This document shows positions 1 to 6,981 of a DNA stretch of 9,932 nt, piece after piece (the first letter of the stretch is position 1; every line of letters begins with the position of its first letter). Where the stretch lies: contig JAUXOH010000299.1 of assembly GCA_030682505.1 (NCBI GenBank), positions 1 to 9,932 of the forward strand, written 5' to 3'. Under the pieces are notes generated by a model. The model saw only the letters and a list, made by a program, of their open reading frames with translations, made no database searches and was not told the DNA's origin. The translations under genes were made by a program, and so were the position numbers. This DNA is from Candidatus Didemnitutus sp. (GTDB lineage Bacteria; Verrucomicrobiota; Verrucomicrobiia; Opitutales; Opitutaceae).

Positions 1-1
1 C

Positions 2-637
2 AAGAGCACGCTTGCCCAGGCCATCGCCGGTCACCCGGATTACACGATCACGGGCGGCGACGTGCTGGTGGACGGAAAATCCATCCTCGGCATGGAAGTC
101 GATGAACGCGCCCGCTCCGGCCTCTTCCTCGCGTTTCAATACCCGAGCGAAATCCCGGGCGTTTCCATCGCCAACTTTCTCCGCGCCGCCGTGCAGGCCC
201 GCATGGTCGAGGGCGAAGAACTCGACGCCACCGGCTACTACAAACGTCTCTACAGCAAAATGGACATGCTCAAGATCGACCGGAAGTTCACCTCCCGCGC
301 GGTCAATGAAGGGTTCTCCGGCGGCGAGAAGAAGCGCTGCGAGATTTTGCAGATGGCGATGCTGGAGCCAAAGTTTGCCATCATGGACGAGACGGACTCC
401 GGCCTCGACATCGACGCCCTGCGCATCGTCGCCGACGGCGTCAACGCGCTCCGTGCCGGACCGCTCGGCATCATGCTCATCACCCATTACCAGCGCCTGC
501 TCGATTACATCGTTCCTGACTTCGTCCACGTCATGCACGACGGACAAATCGTGAAGAGCGGCGACAAATCCCTCGCCTTGGAACTTGAGGCCAAGGGCTA
601 CGATTGGGTGAAACAGGAACACGCCGCCAAGGCCTGA
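2..637 (+). CDS. sufC: SufC, Fe-S assembly ABC-type ATPase (5'-truncated by window edge)
   Basis: SufC is the cytoplasmic ATPase of the SufBC2D complex, where ATP hydrolysis drives the SufB-SufD rearrangement during Fe-S cluster assembly. The window opens inside the Walker A loop: the first codons read K-S-T-L, the tail of a GKST motif. The open frame therefore starts before the window, and the GTG at 62 is internal. 211 residues are visible, and about 35-40 N-terminal residues are missing compared with the usual 250 or so. The ABC signature FSGGEKKR begins at base 314. The Walker B segment FAIMDETDSGLDIDAL begins at 374, with the catalytic Glu codon at 389. The H-loop ITHYQRLL has its His codon at 485. 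The D-T-D-S-G-L-D-I-D-A-L form is typical of SufC rather than transport ATPases. The stop lies 20 bp before sufB, so the two genes are probably co-transcribed. Confidence 0.96.
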   Translation, partial: KSTLAQAIAGHPDYTITGGDVLVDGKSILGMEVDERARSGLFLAFQYPSEIPGVSIANFLRAAVQARMVEGEELDATGYYKRLYSKMDMLKIDRKFTSRAVNEGFSGGEKKRCEILQMAMLEPKFAIMDETDSGLDIDALRIVADGVNALRAGPLGIMLITHYQRLLDYIVPDFVHVMHDGQIVKSGDKSLALELEAKGYDWVKQEHAAKA

Positions 638-657
638 TCCACCTCTCCCTCACCTCC

Positions 658-2094
658 ATGAAACCACTCACCGAAATTGAAGCTGCCGCGACCGAAAATC
701 CGGTCGCCGGCATCGATCAAACCAAGGGCGACTTCAAATACGACGTCACCTACGCCTTTGACGCCGGCACCGGCCTGAGCGAAGACACCATCCGCTACAT
801 CAGCTCGGTGAAGAAGGAAGAACCGTGGATTCTCGAGTTCCGCCTCAAGGCCCTGAAGACCTTCCTCGCCAAACCCATGCCCACGCACTGGGCGACGAAG
901 GACCTCGAGAACATCGATTTCGCCAAGATCCGTTACTACCTCTCCCAGGGCCAGAAGCCGAAGCGCACCTGGGAAGAAGTGCCGGATGACATCAAGAAGA
1001 CCTTCGAACGCCTCGGCATCCCGGAACAGGAGCGCAAGTTCCTCGCCGGCGTCGAAGCCCAGTTCGACTCCGAGGCGGCCTACTCGAACATCAAGGAAAT
1101 CGTCGCCAAGCAGGGGGTCATCTTCTGCAACTCGACCGAGGGCCTCCGCGAGCATCCGGAAATTTTCCGCAAATTCTTCGGCAAGGTCATTCCCACGGGG
1201 GACAACAAGTTCTCCGCGCTCAACAGCGCGGTCTTTTCAGGCGGCTCGTTCATCTACGTGCCCCCCGGCGTGAAGGTTGCCCAGCCCCTGCAGGCCTATT
1301 TCCGCATCAACGCCGAAAACTTCGGCCAGTTTGAGCGCACCCTCATCATCGCCGACGAGGGCGCCGAGGTCGTTTACATGGAAGGCTGCACCGCGCCAAA
1401 GTTCTCCACCTCCACACTGCACAGCGCCGTGGTCGAACTCGTCGCGCTCAAGGGCGCCAAGATCCAATACATCACCGTCCAGAACTGGGCGAACAACGTC
1501 TTCAATCTCGTCACCAAGCGCGGCGTCGCGCACGAGGACGCCGAAATCAAGTGGATCGATTGCAACATCGGCAGCCGCCTGACGATGAAATACCCCGGCG
1601 TCGTCCTGAAGGGCGAACGCGCCCGCGGCGAAGTCATCTCCATCGCCCTCGCCAACGACGGCCAGCACCAGGACACCGGCGCGAAGATGGTCCACGCCGC
1701 CAACAACACGACTTCCAACATCATCGCGAAGTCGATCTCCGTCGGCCAAGGCCGCTCCACTTACCGCGGTGTGGTCCACATCCCGAAGCACCTCAAGGGC
1801 TGCAAGAACAACACCGAGTGCGACGCGCTGCTGATCAACACCAACTCCCGCACCGACACCTACCCGGCGATCACCGTCCGCGGCGATCGCAACGCCACGC
1901 AGCACGAGGCGAGTGTGTCCAAGGTTTCCGAGGACATGATCTTCTACATGCAACAACGCGGCCTTTCCGAGGCGCAGGCCATGAGCCTCGCCGTCAATGG
2001 CTTCATCAACGACCTCGCCCGCCAGTTCCCGATGGAATACTCCGTCGAACTGAAGCGCCTGATCGACCTCGAAATGGAAGGCTCCGTCGGCTGA
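658..2094 (+). CDS. sufB: SufB, Fe-S cluster scaffold protein
   Basis: SufB is the scaffold subunit of SufBC2D that receives sulfur and, with SufD, builds the nascent Fe-S cluster in the cytoplasm. The product is 478 residues, within the usual range of about 465-495. The ATG at 658 is preferred over an in-frame TTG at 604 because the TTG would lie inside sufC and add 18 atypical residues. By family alignment from memory, Cys388 (E-C-D-A-L-L-I) matches E. coli Cys405, and His416-Glu417 (Q-H-E-A) match His433-Glu434, with exactly the same 28-residue spacing. The C-terminal F-Y-M-Q-Q-R-G-L and N-G-F-I-N-D-L segments are also typical. There is no Shine-Dalgarno: the bases before the ATG are pyrimidine-rich. 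sufC ends 20 bp upstream and sufD begins 95 bp downstream, after a palindromic repeat. Nothing suggests damage. Confidence 0.96.
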   Translation: MKPLTEIEAAATENPVAGIDQTKGDFKYDVTYAFDAGTGLSEDTIRYISSVKKEEPWILEFRLKALKTFLAKPMPTHWATKDLENIDFAKIRYYLSQGQKPKRTWEEVPDDIKKTFERLGIPEQERKFLAGVEAQFDSEAAYSNIKEIVAKQGVIFCNSTEGLREHPEIFRKFFGKVIPTGDNKFSALNSAVFSGGSFIYVPPGVKVAQPLQAYFRINAENFGQFERTLIIADEGAEVVYMEGCTAPKFSTSTLHSAVVELVALKGAKIQYITVQNWANNVFNLVTKRGVAHEDAEIKWIDCNIGSRLTMKYPGVVLKGERARGEVISIALANDGQHQDTGAKMVHAANNTTSNIIAKSISVGQGRSTYRGVVHIPKHLKGCKNNTECDALLINTNSRTDTYPAITVRGDRNATQHEASVSKVSEDMIFYMQQRGLSEAQAMSLAVNGFINDLARQFPMEYSVELKRLIDLEMEGSVG

Positions 2095-2102
2095 TTCCAA
2101 TC

Positions 2103-2172
2103 AACCACAGAGACACAGAGCGCACCGAGCCAAACCACGGCCTCACTCTATGATCTCTGTGTCTCTGTGGTT
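2103..2172. repeat. 18-bp perfect inverted repeat (CACAGAG-type intergenic palindrome)
   Basis: The left arm AACCACAGAGACACAGAG (2103-2120) is the exact reverse complement of the right arm CTCTGTGTCTCTGTGGTT (2155-2172), with a 34-nt loop between. Each arm contains the heptamer CACAGAG twice at an 8-bp step (2106-2112 and 2114-2120 on the left). A third copy with one mismatch (CACCGAG) lies at 2123-2129. No T-run follows the right arm, so it is not a standard intrinsic terminator. It sits in the sufB-sufD gap and would fold as a long hairpin in the operon mRNA. From memory, sequences of this kind recur between genes in several environmental phyla including Verrucomicrobiota; that cannot be tested from one copy. 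Confidence 0.85.
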
Positions 2173-2189
2173 CAAAATACATATTTAAG

Positions 2190-3533
2190 ATGTCATCAGT
2201 CGTTCCTTCATCCACCTCCCTCACCGGCTCCTTCACCCGCGAGGTCTTCGACGCCCACCTTGCGCGCGTCGCCCATCTGCCCGCGTGGTGGCTCGACCGC
2301 AAGCGCGCCGCCTACGAGCGCTTCACCTCCCTGCCGATGCCCGCGCGCACCGACGAGGGCTGGCGCTTCTCCAATTTTCTGGCGCTCTCGCTCGACGGCT
2401 ACCACCTGCCCGAGCCCGTCACGCTCGACGAGGTGCACCACGCCGCCATGGGCGTCACCGGGGCCGGCACCCTCGTGTTGGCCAATCAACGGGTCGCGTT
2501 CTTCGAAGCGCTCCCGGACGATCTGCAAAAGGCCGGCGTCATCTTCGACACGTTGCAAAACGCACTGCGCAACCACCCGGAAATTGTCCGCGAGCACTTG
2601 TTGACGCAGCCCTCGAAACTCGACTCCGCCAAGTTTGCCGCCTTGCACGAGGCCTTCCTCGAGGACGGTGCCTTCGTCTACGTGCCCAAGGGCGTCGAGG
2701 TCGCCCTCCCGCTCGGTATTTTCCACTACGTTTGCGGTGCCGGCAGCGCGCTCTTCCCCCACACCCTCATCGTGGCCGAGGAAAACTCCAAGATCACCGT
2801 TTCCGATTTCCAGCGCTCCACGCAGACGAACGAGAAGCAATTCATCTGCGGCGGCAACGACCTGTTCGTCTCCCACGGCGCGCAGCTCACCTACATCGCG
2901 ATGCAGGACTGGAGCCGCGAGGCCCTCTCCCTGCAGTTCAACGCCAACGTCGCCCGCCGCGACGCACGTGTCCTCTCGGTCAACCTCCACGCCGGTGCGC
3001 GCCAGGCACGGCACGAGAGTTTTTCCCAGTTGCAAGCGCCCGGGGCGCACTCGGAGATGCTCGCCCTCACCATCGCGCATGGCACGCAGGAGTTCGACCA
3101 ACGCACGCTGCAGATTCACCAGGCGCCGAACACCTCCTCGAACCTGCTCTACAAAAATGCCCTGCTCGACCAGGCCAAGACCATCTTCTCCGGCCTGATT
3201 GTCGTCGATGCCGACGCGCAGAAGACCGATGCCTACCAGAGCAATCGCAACCTGATGCTTTCCGACGAGGCCGAGGCGCACTCGCTGCCCGGCCTCGAGA
3301 TCCAGGCCAACGACGTGCGCTGCTCGCACGGTGCCACCAGCGCCCGCATTCCGGCCGAGCAGGAGTTCTACCTCCAGACCCGCGGCATCGCCAAGGCCCA
3401 GGCCGACGAGCTCCTCGTCTTCGGTTTCTTCGAGGAAGTGCTCGGAAAGATCGAGAACCAGGAGCTGCATGACAGCCTCACCGAACTCATCCGCCAGAAG
3501 TTTAAGGATGCAGAACCCGTGATTCAGGCTTAA
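2190..3533 (+). CDS. sufD: SufD, Fe-S cluster assembly scaffold partner
   Basis: SufD is the SufB paralogue that completes the SufBC2D complex. It contributes to iron handling and to cluster formation at the SufB-SufD interface. The product is 447 residues, close to the family norm. An N-terminal helical region carries the typical D-E-G-W-R-F-S-N-F segment near residues 54-62, followed by the beta-helical core. The C-terminal signature R-C-S-H-G-A-T includes His380, which I align with E. coli SufD His360, a residue needed for assembly. It is followed by E-F-Y-L-Q-T-R-G-I and the closing helices. The ATG at 2190 follows an A/T-rich stretch (2171-2189) with no Shine-Dalgarno. The gene lies downstream of the palindrome that separates it from sufB, and is in the same direction as sufT. 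Confidence 0.95.
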   Translation: MSSVVPSSTSLTGSFTREVFDAHLARVAHLPAWWLDRKRAAYERFTSLPMPARTDEGWRFSNFLALSLDGYHLPEPVTLDEVHHAAMGVTGAGTLVLANQRVAFFEALPDDLQKAGVIFDTLQNALRNHPEIVREHLLTQPSKLDSAKFAALHEAFLEDGAFVYVPKGVEVALPLGIFHYVCGAGSALFPHTLIVAEENSKITVSDFQRSTQTNEKQFICGGNDLFVSHGAQLTYIAMQDWSREALSLQFNANVARRDARVLSVNLHAGARQARHESFSQLQAPGAHSEMLALTIAHGTQEFDQRTLQIHQAPNTSSNLLYKNALLDQAKTIFSGLIVVDADAQKTDAYQSNRNLMLSDEAEAHSLPGLEIQANDVRCSHGATSARIPAEQEFYLQTRGIAKAQADELLVFGFFEEVLGKIENQELHDSLTELIRQKFKDAEPVIQA

Positions 3534-3596
3534 GAGTCAGCCTTGTCCCGAGCCTCCCTCACCGACCCGAATCAGCTCCCTTCCCACCCGATCCTC

Positions 3597-4145
3597 ATGC
3601 AGAACCGCGATCGCACCCTTTCCCGCGACGTCGTCGCCCATCAAATTCCTTCCGGCGACAAGCACACGCTCACGTCCGGTGAGACGGTGATGATTCACCA
3701 AGTGCTCGGTGGCAGCTACACCGTGCAAACCGGCTACGGGCTGTTTCGCATCAACGGCGCCGATGCCGATGCGCTCGGTGAAGAAGTGCAGGCTGCGACC
3801 GTGGCCACCCCGGCGGCGGCCACGGACGCACCGCCTGAATCCGAAGCGGTCTGGGATCAACTCCGCCAGGTGTTCGATCCGGAAATCCCGGTCAACATCG
3901 TGGACCTCGGCCTCATCTACTCGATGGACATCTCCCAACGGGACGACGGCGGCCACAAGGTCGACGTCGCCATGACGCTCACGGCGCCCGGTTGCGGCAT
4001 GGGTCCGGTCATCGCCGAGGATGCCAAGTCGAAGATCCTGCTCGTCCCCGGCGTCGCTGCGGCCGACGTGCGCATCACCTGGGAACCACCGTGGAACCAG
4101 TCGATGATCTCCGAGGAAGGGAAAATGAAACTCGGTTTGATCTGA
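3597..4145 (+). CDS. sufT: SufT-type Fe-S maturation factor (MIP18/DUF59 domain)
   Basis: This is the long SufT form, an auxiliary factor in maturing Fe-S proteins, found beside SUF genes in many bacteria. It is a cytoplasmic protein of 182 residues from the ATG at 3597. An in-frame TTG at 3543 would add 18 residues, but the ATG gives the usual N-terminus (R-D-R-T-L-S-R-D-V) and length. The first ~65 residues form the SufT-specific domain with G-G-S-Y-T-V and an L-F-R-I-N-G-A-D-A-D-A-L-G stretch. An Ala/Thr/Pro-rich linker follows, then the DUF59 domain. This holds D-P-E-I-P-V-N-I-V-D-L-G-L-I-Y, the Cys133 motif (T-A-P-G-C-G-M-G) and P-P-W-N-Q-S-M-I-S near the C-terminus. It begins 63 bp after sufD and ends just before a strong terminator, so it is probably the last gene of the operon. 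No Shine-Dalgarno is visible. Confidence 0.93.
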   Translation: MQNRDRTLSRDVVAHQIPSGDKHTLTSGETVMIHQVLGGSYTVQTGYGLFRINGADADALGEEVQAATVATPAAATDAPPESEAVWDQLRQVFDPEIPVNIVDLGLIYSMDISQRDDGGHKVDVAMTLTAPGCGMGPVIAEDAKSKILLVPGVAAADVRITWEPPWNQSMISEEGKMKLGLI

Positions 4146-4156
4146 ATTCCTTCGCG

Positions 4157-4187
4157 AGGCCGGCAATCTTGCCGGCCTTTTTATTTT
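4157..4187 (+). terminator. Rho-independent terminator of the suf operon
   Basis: The stem AGGCCGGCAA (4157-4166) pairs perfectly with TTGCCGGCCT (4169-4178), leaving a four-base loop if the innermost A-T pair opens. A T-rich tail, TTTTATTTT, follows (4179-4187). It begins 11 bp after the sufT stop and is the clearest regulatory element in the window. On the opposite strand the stem is followed by no T-run, so it should act on + strand transcripts only. Confidence 0.93.
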
Positions 4188-4207
4188 CCCCTCCCGTCGC
4201 GACGGGG

Positions 4208-4236
4208 AAAACCCGGCCGAGGCATCGCCTACCGGG
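4208..4236 (-). terminator. Candidate intrinsic terminator of the - strand exported-protein gene
   Basis: Read on the - strand, CCCGG (4236-4232) pairs with CCGGG (4216-4212). Inside this, AGGC (4230-4227) pairs with GCCT (4223-4220) around a GAT loop, with an asymmetric bulge between the two stems. TTTT (4211-4208) follows. The hairpin overlaps the TAG stop at 4231-4229. The T-run is short and the stem interrupted, so the call is tentative. The second palindrome next to it, CCCGTCGCGACGGG (4193-4206), may add to structure between the converging genes. Confidence 0.45.
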
Positions 4237-4765
4237 CCGACGCCAGCGCCACCTTCCATTGTTCCGCTTCGACGCCCTGTTGGCGGGCGAGCGCGCGGAG
4301 GAAGAACTGGCCTTTCAACGCTTCGGGAAAAGCCTCCTCCAGCAACTTGGCCAAACCCGGGTCTTCCTTGCGAATGACAAAGTAGAGGAAAAATCTTCCG
4401 TCGCCGGAAGCGGGTGTCGCTTTCAAAATCTGGAAATCAGCACTGATCACGGCCCGGGGCAGGCTGTTGCCGACCACCAAGACGACATCATAAATCCCGT
4501 TGCCCAGACCCCATGACGCCTTGTCGATATCGGGCGTCGCGGCCTTGACTGGCACCATGTCATTCACGCGCTGACTGAGCTCGAACCCGAGGGTGTCGGC
4601 AAAGGCCTGATGAAACGCATCCCGCCCCGAAGCGCGCCGGTCCGGATCGATGATGGCCAGCTTGATGGCCTGACTTGCTTCCACTTTCACCTCTTTGCCA
4701 GCGGCAAGCACCGTGCTGGTGAGAATGCAGAAGGCCAATATTCCGAAGTTGATTCGTGGGTGCAT
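4229..4765 (-). CDS. Small exported protein of unknown function, possibly solute-binding-like
   Basis: I do not recognise a named family with confidence. From the ATG at 4765 the product is 178 residues. The N-terminus looks like a Sec signal peptide: Arg4, a hydrophobic stretch at about 7-21 (I-L-A-F-C-I-L-T-S-T-V-L-A-A), and likely cleavage near Ala22. An upstream in-frame start at 4831 would bury this signal behind 22 polar residues, so it is rejected. The mature part, about 156 residues, has alternating alpha/beta character. It includes Y-D-V-V-L-V-V-G-N-S-L-P-R at 92-104 and F-F-L-Y-F-V-I-R-K-E-D-P at 125-136, then two amphipathic helices. That pattern loosely recalls periplasmic binding proteins (PBP2 type), but it is shorter than that family and the resemblance is only an inference. 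The protein is probably periplasmic. The gene stands alone, converging with sufT and diverging from the TPR gene. Confidence 0.72.
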   Translation of the reverse strand: MHPRINFGILAFCILTSTVLAAGKEVKVEASQAIKLAIIDPDRRASGRDAFHQAFADTLGFELSQRVNDMVPVKAATPDIDKASWGLGNGIYDVVLVVGNSLPRAVISADFQILKATPASGDGRFFLYFVIRKEDPGLAKLLEEAFPEALKGQFFLRALARQQGVEAEQWKVALASAR

Positions 4766-4909
4766 GGAAAAGCCGGTTGGAGGGGTGGAACGCGCAGTCG
4801 CTGGGAGGTGCTTCGTCACATTTCCAACCAAATTGAGCAGAACCTGCCGTAAGGTGTTCGTAAATAGCCTCGCCAGCTCCCGCGCTCCCTCGCAGAACGA
4901 CCGACAAAC
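4766..4909. promoter_or_regulatory. Divergent intergenic region, presumed promoters of both flanking genes
   Basis: These 144 bp separate the start codons of the - strand exported-protein gene and the + strand TPR gene, so both promoters probably lie here. I could not find a convincing pair of -35 and -10 boxes. TTGAGC (4833-4838) and TAAATA (4861-4866) are 22 bp apart, too far for a standard sigma-70 promoter. No operator-like palindrome stands out. The call rests on gene layout only. Confidence 0.3.
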
Positions 4910-6934
4910 GTGTTCGCGCTCTCCTCCATTTCATCGTGGCTCGCGGACCGGCGTGTCGCGGCGTTCATCTTGGTGATCGCGGGGTTCGCCGCCTACGCCA
5001 ATTCGTGGCACGGGCCGTTTGTTTTCGACGATCAAGGTTCGATCCCCGGCAATCCCACGATTCGCTCCCTGGCCAGCGCGTGGATTCCCCCCGCTGACGC
5101 CGGCATCACGGTCGCCGGACGCCCGCTGCTCAATTTCAGCTTCGCCCTCAATTATGCCCTCAGTGGCGAAGCCGTGTGGAGTTACCATGCGGTGAATCTA
5201 TTGATTCATCTTGGCGCGGCGCTGCTGCTCGCCGGTCTCGTGCGGCGCACGCTCCAGTTGCCGGGCGCCATCCCGACTGGGCGCGATTCCGCCGGCTCCA
5301 TCGCGCTCTTCGCCGCGCTCCTCTGGTTGGTGCATCCCGTGCAAACCGCCGCCGTCACCTACGTCGTGCAACGCGCCGAGTCGCTCGCGGCCCTGTGGAT
5401 TCTCGCCACGCTCCATGCATTCCTTCGTTCCTTGGACTCAAGCAACCCGCTCCGCTGGCGATGCCTCGCCGTGGCCGCCGCGATGGCCGGTGTTGCCACC
5501 AAGGAAGTTGCCGCCGTCGCGCCGCTGCTGGTGCTCCTTTATGATCGCACCTTTGTCGCGGGCACATTTTTCCCCGCGCTTCGGCAACGCCGCGGACTCT
5601 ACCTTGCCCTCGCTTCCTCGTGGCTGCTCTTGGCGGGTTTGATGGCCACCACCGGAGCGCGCGGAGGTTCCGTTGGCTTTGCGACGGCCGTGCCGTGGTG
5701 GAACTACGCGCTGCAACAAGCCGTCGCCGTGGTCCACTATGTACGTCTGGCTGTTTGGCCCCACCCGCTCGTGTTCGACTATGGCACGCCGACCATCACG
5801 AGCGCCCTGACCGTGTGGCCGCACTTGCTCGCCATCGCCTGCGCGCTCGTCGGCACGATCGTCGCGCTGCGCTTCCGGCCCCGCGCCGGCTTTCTCGCTG
5901 CCGCCTTTTTTCTGCTCCTCGCACCCAGTTCGAGCGTGATCCCCGTCGCCACGCAGACGATGGCCGAGCATCGCGTCTATCTCCCGCTCGCCGCACTCAC
6001 GATTGGATTCGCTCTGCTGCTCCATCGCTTCGCCGGCCGGTTCGCCGCCGTCATCCTCGCGACAGTGGCGGTGGTCCTCGGTTGCCTCACCTGGCAACGC
6101 AACCTCGCGTATCAGGACGAAGTCGCGCTGTGGCGCGCCACCGTCGCGGCGGCCCCCGAAAATCCGCGCGCCCACCACAATCTCGGGTTCACGCTCACGA
6201 CGCGAGGCGACCTCGAGGCCGCGATCCCGGCCTACCGCCGGGCGCTTGCTCTCGCGCCCGACTACTCCGATGCCCTCAACAATCTCGGCAACGCGCTGCT
6301 GCGCCGGGGCCAGATCGACGAAGCCCTGCCCCTCTTGCGCCGAGCCACCATCGTTGCACCGGGTGATCCCGATTCGTGGAACAGCCTCGGGCATGCGGAA
6401 CTTGTCATCGGCGAGACGAGCGCGGCCATTCAGTCCTTTCGTCGCGCGATCCAGCTCGCCCCCAACTACGCCCTCGCCCACTCCAATCTCGGCCAAGCCC
6501 TCGCCCTCAGCGGCGATGTCACCGCCGCGCTGTCCTCGCTCGAGACCGCGGTCGAGCTCGCCCCGGCGGACGCAATTTTCCGCAACAACCTCGCCAACCG
6601 CCTCGCCGCGCTCGGGCGCACCGACGAGGCCGCCGCCCACTACCAGATCGTTCTGGCCGCGGCGCCTGATCATGTCCTTACGTTGTTCAACTCCGGCAAT
6701 CTCTTCCTGAACACCAGCCGCTTCCAACTCGCCATTGATCACTACGTCCGGGCGCTGGCGGTGGAACACGAATACGCCGAGGCCCACGTCAATCTCGCCG
6801 CGGCATTCCAGCAACTGGGACGCATCCCCGAAGCCGTCGCCCACTACGAAACCGCGCTCCGCCTGCGACCCGGTGATCCGATTGCCACGGAGAATCTGCG
6901 CCGCCTCCGCCGCGAGCCGGGCGCACCGCATTGA
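4910..6934 (+). CDS. Multi-pass membrane protein with C-terminal TPRs, TMTC/GT-C glycosyltransferase-like
   Basis: The 674-residue product has two halves. Residues 17-394 contain about ten hydrophobic spans; residues 421 to about 658 are seven consecutive 34-residue TPR units, each ending A-P-D-Y or similar. The membrane half shows features I associate with the TMTC (DUF1736) branch of GT-C glycosyltransferases: an Asp-Asp pair after span 1 (F-D-D, 40-41), R-P-L at 71-73, H-A-V-N-L-L-I-H at 93-100, H-P-V-Q-T at 142-146 with Q-R-A-E at 154-157, T-K-E at 197-199, and A-E-H-R-V-Y-L-P at 352-359. Such enzymes use lipid-linked sugars to modify proteins on the outer face of the membrane; donor and acceptor here are unknown. 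The GTG at 4910 is the first plausible start after an in-frame TAG at 4865. The stop overlaps or closely precedes the methyltransferase gene. A TPR scaffold without catalysis remains possible. Confidence 0.85.
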   Translation: MFALSSISSWLADRRVAAFILVIAGFAAYANSWHGPFVFDDQGSIPGNPTIRSLASAWIPPADAGITVAGRPLLNFSFALNYALSGEAVWSYHAVNLLIHLGAALLLAGLVRRTLQLPGAIPTGRDSAGSIALFAALLWLVHPVQTAAVTYVVQRAESLAALWILATLHAFLRSLDSSNPLRWRCLAVAAAMAGVATKEVAAVAPLLVLLYDRTFVAGTFFPALRQRRGLYLALASSWLLLAGLMATTGARGGSVGFATAVPWWNYALQQAVAVVHYVRLAVWPHPLVFDYGTPTITSALTVWPHLLAIACALVGTIVALRFRPRAGFLAAAFFLLLAPSSSVIPVATQTMAEHRVYLPLAALTIGFALLLHRFAGRFAAVILATVAVVLGCLTWQRNLAYQDEVALWRATVAAAPENPRAHHNLGFTLTTRGDLEAAIPAYRRALALAPDYSDALNNLGNALLRRGQIDEALPLLRRATIVAPGDPDSWNSLGHAELVIGETSAAIQSFRRAIQLAPNYALAHSNLGQALALSGDVTAALSSLETAVELAPADAIFRNNLANRLAALGRTDEAAAHYQIVLAAAPDHVLTLFNSGNLFLNTSRFQLAIDHYVRALAVEHEYAEAHVNLAAAFQQLGRIPEAVAHYETALRLRPGDPIATENLRRLRREPGAPH

Positions 6935-6981
6935 AAAACAGACTTGGAGCCGGGGACATTTGCTGCGCTGCTCGAATCGCG

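Noticed and set aside
604..657. Longer SufB starting at TTG 604
   Set aside because: It would lie within the end of sufC and add 18 residues with no SufB character; ATG 658 gives a normal N-terminus.
1237..2100. 287-residue open frame on the - strand opposite sufB
   Set aside because: It overlaps the most conserved part of SufB and shows only composition-driven repeats of Val, Asp, Gly and Ala.
1551..2153. + strand open frame running out of sufB into the palindrome, ending N-H-R-D-T-E-R-T-E
   Set aside because: It is an out-of-frame Arg/Pro/His-rich shadow; its tail is just a translation of the intergenic repeat.
2103..2172. Palindrome as a rho-independent terminator or CRISPR-like repeat
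   Set aside because: No T-run follows the stem, the loop is 34 nt, there is only one unit, and sufD continues in the same direction.
2208..3470. 420-residue open frame on the - strand opposite sufD
   Set aside because: It is a mirror of GC-rich codon usage, has Gly/Val/Glu-heavy composition and no recognisable motif, and fully overlaps a well-identified gene.
3543..3596. Longer SufT starting at TTG 3543
   Set aside because: The extra 18 residues are low-complexity and not typical of SufT; ATG 3597 gives the usual start and length.
4833..4866. Possible sigma-70 promoter TTGAGC / TAAATA for the TPR gene
   Set aside because: The 22-bp spacing is well outside 16-18 bp and neither box is a good match.
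5438..6931. 497-residue open frame on the - strand opposite the TPR gene
   Set aside because: It is antisense to a gene with clear membrane spans and TPRs; its Arg/Gly/Glu-rich product without any fold signal is a shadow frame.
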